Virus record (IMG/VR): IMGVR_UViG_3300020421_000032
Span: 1 to 48,769 of that record
From: a virus
Direction: 5' to 3' (one strand)
DNA: 48,769 nucleotides
Part shown: in pieces, positions 39,784-45,980 of the stretch
How the letters are laid out: every line of letters begins with the position of its first letter
Numbering within the stretch: the first letter of the stretch is position 1
The notes under the pieces: generated by a model
Databases searched by the model: none
Seen by the model: only the letters and a program-made list of their open reading frames with translations
What the model was told of the DNA's origin: nothing
Program-made: the position numbers and the translations under genes

Positions 39784-41112
39784 ATGTCAGGAATATTATA
39801 TAATTCAGTGTATCCTTGGAACACAACATCCGAGCCACCAAGTTGTATGGTACCTTTGCCATTTACACCTGACGAAGTTGCTGGTAATTGGAAATATGGC
39901 AAAATAAAAATACCTCCCGTAGAAAAACAATTACCACAGTCAATTACTTATACTTTTAATAATGTTGATGAGTTTGTTTTTCCACCAATGAAAGAAAAGC
40001 ATATCTCTAAAGATGAATATATTTGGTATCAATTTTGTCCTACAGACACCTTAAGTGCCTGGAAATCAAACGAACAAATATTTAAAAAAGAACACAAAAA
40101 TAGGGTAGATAGAATCAATCTTCCAAAACAATTTAACCTTAAGCCTTGGGAAGATTGGGACGAAAAGAACTTTCAACGTCATTGGAATTACAGAAATTTA
40201 TATAACATTGACGAATTGTTATACAAAGTTAATCTGCATGGTTTTAGAGCAGATGATTTTCACTCAACAAAGAATTCAAATAGACGTAAAATTATGTTCT
40301 TAGGTTGTAGTTTTACATTTGGCATAGGTGCTAGAAATGAAGAGATATGGCCTCATTTGGTTTCAGAAAAGTTTGATGCAGTCAATTGGAATATGGGTGT
40401 TGGAGGCAGTTCGCCTAAACTTGCAGTAATGTTAGCAGAACACATGTTCAGAATAGGATATATTCCAGAGTTTGTTTGTGTAAACTGGCCCAGTAGATTC
40501 AGAAATGTTTTAGTTAATAGAAGTAAGTTTGAAAAGATGTTAGATTCACACAATGATACAATTAATGAAACAAGCAGTATGAATGAACAAATTAAGAAAT
40601 GGCAAGCCATTGCAGATGCACAAGGTATGGCAGATTTGTTTTATGCTGAAAGCAAGAATGATGATGGGTTCACATTGCCTGATATTAATCCAACTAAGTT
40701 TGATCCTAAGAATTTTAATGATTATCCTAACCATACTTGGTCATATATGCCTTCAGATGGAACAGATAAGGAAAATAAATTACTTAAAGCAGTCAATACT
40801 ACAGATGCTTTTAAAAGTCAAGAGTACCTAAATGGAACAGAACATGAACTGTTAATGTTCAATGATTTAAGAGCAAAATTAAGATTTATGTGTAAAGCAT
40901 ATGGCGTAAAACTTATTGAAACATTTTGTGATAGCCAATCACATAGGCTTGCATTAGAAGTTCACAAACATGAAGAAGATTGGATAAGCGGAACTCCAGT
41001 AGATACAAGTGTTTTTAACTTTGATAGAGCAAGAGACGGCAGTCATTGGGGTCCAGTTACTCATCAAATAGTGGCAAGATTGTTTGCAGAACGCATAGAA
41101 AAGCACATATAA
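39784..41112 (+). CDS. SGNH-hydrolase-like protein
   Basis: This 442-residue protein has IMFLGCSFTFGIGARN (about residues 166-181) in the position of the GDS(L) block with its catalytic-type Ser, and RDGSHWGPVTHQIVARLF (about 416-433) in the position of the C-terminal D-x-x-H block. WNMGVGGSSP (about 202) provides the conserved Gly. The family includes acetyl- and carbohydrate-esterases. The N-terminal 140 residues have an unrelated Trp/Tyr-rich region, and a 100-residue insert with DGFTLPDINPTKFDPKNF separates the blocks. A surface-sugar esterase or a glycan modification role is possible. The ribosome site is AAGGAG (39768-39773), set rather far from the ATG. Confidence 0.75.
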   Translation: MSGILYNSVYPWNTTSEPPSCMVPLPFTPDEVAGNWKYGKIKIPPVEKQLPQSITYTFNNVDEFVFPPMKEKHISKDEYIWYQFCPTDTLSAWKSNEQIFKKEHKNRVDRINLPKQFNLKPWEDWDEKNFQRHWNYRNLYNIDELLYKVNLHGFRADDFHSTKNSNRRKIMFLGCSFTFGIGARNEEIWPHLVSEKFDAVNWNMGVGGSSPKLAVMLAEHMFRIGYIPEFVCVNWPSRFRNVLVNRSKFEKMLDSHNDTINETSSMNEQIKKWQAIADAQGMADLFYAESKNDDGFTLPDINPTKFDPKNFNDYPNHTWSYMPSDGTDKENKLLKAVNTTDAFKSQEYLNGTEHELLMFNDLRAKLRFMCKAYGVKLIETFCDSQSHRLALEVHKHEEDWISGTPVDTSVFNFDRARDGSHWGPVTHQIVARLFAERIEKHI

Positions 41113-41167
41113 TCAGTAAAATCGCTTATTTCAAGCAAAAAAAATACCAAAAAAAGTGGAAAAAAGG

Positions 41168-41195
41168 TTGACTTTACCCTAGAAATCTGTATAAT
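41168..41195 (+). promoter_or_regulatory. Sigma70-type promoter
   Basis: AAAAAAGG, TTGACT (41168-41173), 16-base spacer, TATAAT (41190-41195), starting the ligase operon. Confidence 0.9.
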
Positions 41196-41230
41196 ACTAT
41201 GTATAAGTTAATAAAAAGGTAGGAGATTTT

Positions 41231-41653
41231 ATGAGCACATTCGTAATAGTAAACAAACAAAATGACAGTTTGTTTTCTGAGCCAAGCAGACCATCTTGGA
41301 AGGGTACGTCTTACAAGTCCGAAGGGGCGGCTAAGGCTGGTATTACTAGAACTATTAAGTTCTATGAAAAAGCAGTTGCTGATGTTGAGAGAGTAGTTGC
41401 TGAAGGTGAGAAAGAATATGCATCAAGAATGTATAATGCTTTCCGTGATGCTACTGATACTGATTTAGGTAGAACTCACTTGGCAGACAGAGATAACTAC
41501 AGAGTTATGTCTGCAGAAGAGTATGCTTTAATTGAGCCAATGATTACTAAGACTGGTAAAAGTCCTTATAATGGTAAGGAGATTACTGTAACGCAATCGA
41601 TTAACACACCTCACTACATGGACCCATTGAGTGAGTCATATTACACTAGGTAG
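41231..41653 (+). CDS. Hypothetical protein, 140 aa
   Basis: A 140-residue protein with a TAGGAG ribosome site, first in the operon that reaches DNA ligase. It has TFVIVNKQNDSLFSE, then GTSYKSEGAAKAGITRTIKF, a helical middle, and an NTPHYMDPLSESYYTR end. No domain is recognised. Confidence 0.72.
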   Translation: MSTFVIVNKQNDSLFSEPSRPSWKGTSYKSEGAAKAGITRTIKFYEKAVADVERVVAEGEKEYASRMYNAFRDATDTDLGRTHLADRDNYRVMSAEEYALIEPMITKTGKSPYNGKEITVTQSINTPHYMDPLSESYYTR

Positions 41654-41661
41654 GAGCAACT

Positions 41662-42051
41662 ATGAAATTTCACAAACAAGTTAAAATACCTGGTATGACT
41701 ATGGAGCAGATTGTAGATGCTCTTCGTAACTCAGAGTTAGAAATGAGACCAATGAGGGCTGAATACAGTTTTGAGAAGAAGTTCAAAACTACTAACACAA
41801 TGTCAGATTTCAATTTACTTATTGAAGATGAGCAAGTTGAAGTTCAGGCTAATGGTGATTACAATGTTTGGAGTTTTGTTCCTTATGTTGCTAGAAACCT
41901 TTTAGGTGTTAAGGACAAATACTTAACAATGAGATACACTAAGAGTGATATCGGTTACGAAAGACGTGGCTGGGTTGAGTATGGTCCTAACGGAATGGAA
42001 AAGGGCAAGAAATACATTGATGGTAAAACTGGTGAGGAGAAAACTGTATAA
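41662..42051 (+). CDS. Hypothetical protein, 129 aa
   Basis: A 129-residue protein with helical and strand mix (MEQIVDALRNSELEMRPMRAEYSFEKKF...YNVWSFVPYVARNLLGVKDK). It is coupled to the small gene after it (TAATG). Function unknown. Confidence 0.7.
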   Translation: MKFHKQVKIPGMTMEQIVDALRNSELEMRPMRAEYSFEKKFKTTNTMSDFNLLIEDEQVEVQANGDYNVWSFVPYVARNLLGVKDKYLTMRYTKSDIGYERRGWVEYGPNGMEKGKKYIDGKTGEEKTV

Positions 42052-42221
42052 TGCATACTCAAATCAGTAACAACAAAAGACAGCAGAGACGGGCGGCTAG
42101 ACAACCTGTCTCTACTTTAACTCATACCACAAGAGAAGTTGCAGAACATTTTCTCAAGTGGAGAGAAAAGTTAAGAGAGACTATGATTGGTCATAACGGA
42201 GGGCCCAAAATAAATGAATAA
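42051..42221 (+). CDS. Small basic protein, 56 aa
   Basis: ATG 42051 overlaps the preceding stop by one base and opens 56 codons of a strongly basic helix-rich product (NNKRQQRRAARQPV..., then VAEHFLKWREKLRETM). It overlaps the ligase start by eight bases. It probably binds nucleic acid, but this rests only on charge. Confidence 0.62.
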   Translation: MHTQISNNKRQQRRAARQPVSTLTHTTREVAEHFLKWREKLRETMIGHNGGPKINE

Positions 42222-43488
42222 TCCTTGGAAAGTAATACAAAAGTTGGAATCAGATAACAGTTCTTTGTTCAAGCAGTCTGTGATTAAAGACAACTTGGAT
42301 AATGAAGAATTTATTATGGGTGCAAAAATGTGCCTTGATCCGCTTGTTACATTCGGGGTAAAGCAAGTTCCATTTAGTGAAACAGATGGTGAAGGTTTGC
42401 CTTGGAAAGAGTTTGAAGAACTTGCTCATGCTTTGCAAACTAGACAACTTACTGGACATGATGCCAGAGATGCCATACAACGTGATTGTGATATGGCTAC
42501 TAACGAGCAGTGGAACGATTGGTACAGACGTATCCTTATTAAAGATTTGAGATGTGGTACTGGTGCTAAACTTATTAACAAAGTTCAAGCAGATACTATT
42601 CCACTATTTGGTTGTATGTTAGCACATGATGGTGCTAAACATCCTAAAAAGATTGCTGGCGAATGTTATGTTGAATACAAATATGATGGTGTTCGTGTAA
42701 TTGCTATTGTGCAAAATGGTAGTGCTACATTACATTCACGTAACGGAAAACTGTTAGAAAACTTCCCACACATTGAAGAAGCATTGAGCAAGCCTGAGTT
42801 TGAAGGACTTGTATTTGATGGTGAGGTAATGAGTGAGGACTTTCAAACACTTATGAAACAAGTGCATAGAAAAGAAGGTGCTCAAACTGAGGATTCATAC
42901 CTAGCAGTATTTGACATGCTAACATTAGATGAATTCAATGCTGGTGGTACAAGTAAAAATGCTGTTGAAAGGCGTCAAAGAATAGTAAACCTTTCTAACC
43001 TATTTACATATAGAATCCAATTAGTTGATGCAACACTCATAGACATGGATTCTGATGAAGGACAAGTAAAGTTTCAGGCAATGAATAAACGTGCATTAGA
43101 CGAAGGATATGAGGGTCTAATGATAAAGCCTGTGAGTGAAGGATACAAATGTAAACGTTCACATGCTTGGTTGAAGATTAAACCTTTCATTGAAGTTACA
43201 TTAGAAGTAACTGGCTTTGAAGAAGGCACAGGTAAAAATGAAGGCATGTTAGGTGCTCTCATTGTAGAAGGTACTGATGATGGTAAGTTCTTCCACCTTA
43301 ATGTTGGTAGTGGACTTACAGATGACATGCGTAAAGATGTCTGGGCAGTTAAAGATGCAGTAATTGGTCAATTGGTAGAGATAAGAGCCGATGCGGCAAC
43401 ACAAAGCCAAGATGCTGATGATGTTTGGAGTTTAAGATTCCCTAGATTTAAAACATTTAGAGGATTCGAATTAGGAGAAAAATTGTAA
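42214..43488 (+). CDS. 30: ATP-dependent DNA ligase, T4 gp30-like
   Basis: This 424-residue ligase joins nicked DNA. The nucleotidyltransferase motif I is EYKYDGVRV (about residues 152-160, adenylated Lys about 155). Motif III is VFDGEV near 205, motif IV EGLMIKP near 304 and motif V HAWLKIKP near 318. A C-terminal OB-fold domain follows (TLEVTGFEEG, then VEIRADAATQS). It is shorter than T4 gp30 (487), mostly in the N-terminal DNA-binding part, but fully equipped catalytically. Coupled to small genes on both sides (overlapping ATGAATAA and TAATG). Confidence 0.95.
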   Translation: MNNPWKVIQKLESDNSSLFKQSVIKDNLDNEEFIMGAKMCLDPLVTFGVKQVPFSETDGEGLPWKEFEELAHALQTRQLTGHDARDAIQRDCDMATNEQWNDWYRRILIKDLRCGTGAKLINKVQADTIPLFGCMLAHDGAKHPKKIAGECYVEYKYDGVRVIAIVQNGSATLHSRNGKLLENFPHIEEALSKPEFEGLVFDGEVMSEDFQTLMKQVHRKEGAQTEDSYLAVFDMLTLDEFNAGGTSKNAVERRQRIVNLSNLFTYRIQLVDATLIDMDSDEGQVKFQAMNKRALDEGYEGLMIKPVSEGYKCKRSHAWLKIKPFIEVTLEVTGFEEGTGKNEGMLGALIVEGTDDGKFFHLNVGSGLTDDMRKDVWAVKDAVIGQLVEIRADAATQSQDADDVWSLRFPRFKTFRGFELGEKL

Positions 43489-43589
43489 TGTATGATATAA
43501 GTGAAAAAGGTGAAAAGCAATTCAAAAGGGTCGAACGACTCATTTGGGGATTGTATATTTTAATACCAGTTATGGTTTTTGTAATATGA
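43488..43589 (+). CDS. Possible small membrane protein, 33 aa
   Basis: ATG 43488 overlaps the ligase stop by one base and opens 33 codons with a charged start and one membrane helix (LIWGLYILIPVMVFVI). It is the first of two tiny coupled frames between ligase and the lipoprotein gene. Confidence 0.5.
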   Translation: MYDISEKGEKQFKRVERLIWGLYILIPVMVFVI

Positions 43590-43651
43590 TTAACTGGGTA
43601 TTTGGTTGGATTAGTATAGATTATCTTAAGCACAAAGGAGTTATCAAATGA
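43586..43651 (+). CDS. Possible micro-protein, 21 aa
   Basis: An ATGA overlap with the preceding frame opens 21 codons (MINWVFGWISIDYLKHKGVIK) that end on the next ATGA. It is supported only by the overlaps on both sides. The ribosome site AAGGAG for the next gene lies within it. Confidence 0.35.
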   Translation: MINWVFGWISIDYLKHKGVIK

Positions 43652-43878
43652 GAGAATTACAAAATGGATATCTAGCAATCATAGTTTTAATTATTTTTAC
43701 TGTGGTAGCATGTGGAACTAAAGTTGAAAGCAAAAGCATCGACTCTGTTCCTGTGGACTATTTGGATAGTCCTAAAACAGAATGTTATGATGTGGAAAGG
43801 TTTTATTTCGACACACCCGGAATAGATCCACATGAAATAAAAACCAAAAAAGAGTGTGAGGAGACAGTCATAGGTTAA
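43648..43878 (+). CDS. Putative lipoprotein, 76 aa
   Basis: A 76-residue protein with a hydrophobic signal (GYLAIIVLIIFTVVAC) and a lipobox-like VVAC (Cys22), so it is probably lipid-anchored on the periplasmic side. The remainder is Asp/Glu-rich with cysteines at about 46 and 70. Small phage lipoproteins sometimes block superinfection, but no specific evidence is present. Confidence 0.7.
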   Translation: MRELQNGYLAIIVLIIFTVVACGTKVESKSIDSVPVDYLDSPKTECYDVERFYFDTPGIDPHEIKTKKECEETVIG

Positions 43879-44258
43879 TGAGAAGGTACGAAAACATAAA
43901 TGGTGAGAAACCAGTAATAGAAATCAAGGAACATCATGTTCCTGGCAGTAAGCATGTTATTCTCACGTTTAAAAACGGGTATGGTGCCAGCATCATACCT
44001 GAGTACGATTATCCACGTTTCGATATTAAAGGTGAAGAAATAGAAAAAAGTATGGACAGGATAATGAATAGAAAAGTTATTCCTGGTTTGTATGAAGTTG
44101 CAGTATTTTTTAATGGTGAGTTATGTTATGATACACCTATCACATCAGATGTATTGCGTAGTCAAAATGATCCTGAAGTACAAAATATTGTACAAAAGAT
44201 ACAACGACTAGAAAGAATGGACATTCACTATTTACATCCGGAGGAAGACGATGCCTAA
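43878..44258 (+). CDS. Hypothetical protein, 126 aa
   Basis: A 126-residue soluble protein, coupled (TTAATGAG overlap upstream; eight-base overlap with next gene). It has a beta-rich first half (HVILTFKNGYGASIIPEYDYPRFDI), a strand VIPGLYEVAVFFNGELCYDTPI and a helical, acidic end. No motif is recognised. Confidence 0.7.
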   Translation: MRRYENINGEKPVIEIKEHHVPGSKHVILTFKNGYGASIIPEYDYPRFDIKGEEIEKSMDRIMNRKVIPGLYEVAVFFNGELCYDTPITSDVLRSQNDPEVQNIVQKIQRLERMDIHYLHPEEDDA

Positions 44259-44724
44259 TTGGTGTGCAAATGAAGTTAGAATAGAAGGTCCTGTGGACAA
44301 AATCTATGACATGGCTATGGCTATGGAACGTGAAGAATTATTAGAACATTTAGTTCCTGTTGAAGGCGACAACTTTGAAAGAACTAGTTCATGGGGTACC
44401 AAATGGGATATATCAGATGTACACATGGAACACAATGTTGAAGATGGTGTTATAGAAGCAAGTTTTATGACAGCATGGGGACCACCTGATATGGCATTTG
44501 TTACATACTTAGGTAAGAATGATGATGTTACTATTGAAAACTATTTTTATGAACCTGGTATGGCTTTTGCAGGTGTTGATTCAGAATCAGTAGAACTACC
44601 TGAAACACCAGATGCAGATGAATGGGAAGATGATGTCTTACTGCAACAATTAGATACTATGTTTGGTATAAGAGATTGTATGTGGGAAAGTGAAACGTTA
44701 GAGATTGAAGAGAACGCAGAGTAA
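44251..44724 (+). CDS. YubB/DUF1281-like ferredoxin-fold protein
   Basis: This 157-residue protein opens with MPNWCANEVRIEGP, the start seen in the DUF1281/YubB family found in phages and plasmids, followed by WGTKWDISDV and FMTAWGPPDMAF. The C-terminal half is acidic. The family function is not known. It lies in an operon of small genes. Confidence 0.72.
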   Translation: MPNWCANEVRIEGPVDKIYDMAMAMEREELLEHLVPVEGDNFERTSSWGTKWDISDVHMEHNVEDGVIEASFMTAWGPPDMAFVTYLGKNDDVTIENYFYEPGMAFAGVDSESVELPETPDADEWEDDVLLQQLDTMFGIRDCMWESETLEIEENAE

Positions 44725-44867
44725 TGGGACATCCAACTGAAACACAAATATTTAAAGCAATCAAAGATGGTATTGCAGAAGTGTTGGATAATATGCGAAA
44801 GCATATGGCAGAGATGGATGAAAAGTTAGAAGAAATTAAAAGGAGACTTGACAATGGAAACGACTGA
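44724..44867 (+). CDS. Small coiled-coil-like protein, 47 aa
   Basis: ATG 44724 overlaps the preceding stop by one base and opens 47 codons forming one long charged helix (IAEVLDNMRKHMAEMDEKLEEIKRRL) of coiled-coil type. It overlaps the next start by 14 bases. Function unknown. Confidence 0.6.
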   Translation: MGHPTETQIFKAIKDGIAEVLDNMRKHMAEMDEKLEEIKRRLDNGND

Positions 44868-45051
44868 ATATATAATAATGGGATTGTGTATAATCGGAGT
44901 TGGTTATACATCTTATAACATTGGATTTAGAGAAGGACTTTCAATGGGTGCTGGACTGATGTGGGAGAAACTTTGGGACATGGGTAAGCCACGTAAAAGA
45001 GATTCAAGCATTAGATCCGTAGAATTAACAAGAGATGATGCAAGACAGTAA
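44854..45051 (+). CDS. Small membrane protein, 65 aa
   Basis: ATG 44854 is preferred to an upstream TTG because AGGAG (44841-44845) precedes it. The 65-residue product has one membrane helix near the N-terminus (YIIMGLCIIGVGYTSYNIGF) and a basic tail. It overlaps the DUF2061 gene by 17 bases. Function unknown. Confidence 0.65.
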   Translation: METTEYIIMGLCIIGVGYTSYNIGFREGLSMGAGLMWEKLWDMGKPRKRDSSIRSVELTRDDARQ

Positions 45052-45226
45052 AACTAAAAGTCTATTAAAAACACTAAGTTGGAGATTGATTGCAACACTC
45101 ATAACAATGATAATTGCATGGGTAGTTGTTGGAGACATCACAGTAGCATTGAGCATAGGTGCAGTAGATGTTTTAATTAAAATGTTTGCATATTACTTTC
45201 ACGAAAGAGCATGGACAAAGATATGA
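45035..45226 (+). CDS. DUF2061 family membrane protein
   Basis: This 63-residue protein matches the DUF2061 pattern: KSLLKTLSWRLIATLITM, then VVVGDITVALSIGAVDVLIKM and YYFHERAWTKI. Two membrane helices are predicted. Members occur in bacteria and marine phages; the function is unknown. The start may be at 45035 or at the second ATG, 45038. Confidence 0.88.
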   Translation: MMQDSKTKSLLKTLSWRLIATLITMIIAWVVVGDITVALSIGAVDVLIKMFAYYFHERAWTKI

Positions 45227-45453
45227 GTATAAAATTTAACAATGTAATTCCTTTTCCAAAGAAAAAAGTAGACTTTGAAGTAGACATTACTTTAGATGAA
45301 ATGCATGATATTATTATGGAAAAGCAAAAGGAACTTGATGACTTAGATGTTAGAATGGCAGACATACTGGATCAAGCAATACAAATTGAAAAAGAATCGC
45401 AACGTCTTTTAGACTTAGCAGAGAAAATGCAAAAGGGCAATGAAGACTTTTAA
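45211..45453 (+). CDS. Hypothetical coiled-coil protein with NVIPFP motif
   Basis: An 80-residue protein overlapping DUF2061 by 16 bases. It has NNVIPFPKKKVDFEVD near residues 9-24, the same NVIPFP motif as the protein at 7683, then a long charged helix (DEMHDIIMEKQKELDDLDVRM...EKMQ). ATG 45223 is an alternative start. The shared motif suggests a peptide recognised by one common partner. Confidence 0.7.
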   Translation: MDKDMSIKFNNVIPFPKKKVDFEVDITLDEMHDIIMEKQKELDDLDVRMADILDQAIQIEKESQRLLDLAEKMQKGNEDF

Positions 45454-45796
45454 GCAAACAAGTTATAGACCTTTACCAAAGTGTCTTACTATTAAAACCA
45501 GCAAGATAGATGGTTTGGGTTTAACTTCAACTGAGTTCATTGAAGCAGGAACGGATTTAGGAGAAACTCACGTGTTGGTTCATAACCAGCATAGGTTAGA
45601 ATGGGTTAGAACTCCATTGGGTGGATTTATTAATCACTCAGAAAATCCTAACTGCTACATTGATACTAGCAAAGGAGACAGGACTTTGCATACAGTTATT
45701 CCTGTCCGCAAAGGTGAAGAACTCACAGTTTATTATAGGTTCAAAGGCTATGATGGAACTGTTGGAGACGACACTGATGTTGAAATACATAACTAA
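45440..45796 (+). CDS. SET-domain protein
   Basis: This 118-residue protein carries a minimal SET domain. KIDGLGLTSTEFIEAGTDLGE (about residues 22-42) matches the GxG and G-I start, GGFINHSENPNCYI (about 62-75) holds the NHSxxPN substrate/AdoMet motif, and GEELTVYYRFKGYDG (about 92-106) gives the ELTxxY end. SET proteins methylate lysines using S-adenosylmethionine. A phage version could modify host chromatin-like proteins, ribosomal proteins or phage structural proteins. It lacks the pre- and post-SET cysteine clusters, and activity is not assured. Confidence 0.85.
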   Translation: MKTFKQTSYRPLPKCLTIKTSKIDGLGLTSTEFIEAGTDLGETHVLVHNQHRLEWVRTPLGGFINHSENPNCYIDTSKGDRTLHTVIPVRKGEELTVYYRFKGYDGTVGDDTDVEIHN

Positions 45797-45851
45797 GGAG
45801 AAATGTTTATGGTGTAGTAACCTTAAACTATATGAATACATAAGAGAGTAG
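45777..45851 (+). CDS. Possible micro-protein with CxxC, 24 aa
   Basis: ATG 45777 inside the SET gene end opens 24 codons (MLKYITKEKCLWCSNLKLYE and a short tail) with a CLWC pair. No ribosome site is clear. It is weakly supported. Positions 45852-45930 hold no other gene. Confidence 0.3.
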   Translation: MLKYITKEKCLWCSNLKLYEYIRE

Positions 45852-45930
45852 ATAAAACTAACCACCAAGAACAGGGATTCTAGATGACGGAGAAAACATA
45901 GATACTTCACTCACTAGCGGTAGTTTCCAA

Positions 45931-45957
45931 AAGGGGCAGGCAACTGCCCTTTTTTAT
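45931..45957 (+). terminator. Rho-independent terminator
   Basis: GGGCAG/CTGCCC with GCAA loop (45934-45949), extended by A-T pairs, followed by six T. It ends the long ligase-to-SET operon. Confidence 0.93.
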
Positions 45958-45967
45958 TATATACGCA

Positions 45968-45975
45968 GATAAATA
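45968..45975 (+). promoter_or_regulatory. T4-type late promoter, GATAAATA
   Basis: GATAAATA begins 13 bases before ATG 45981, so a transcript from here would have almost no leader. Confidence 0.55.
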
Positions 45976-45980
45976 TACAC

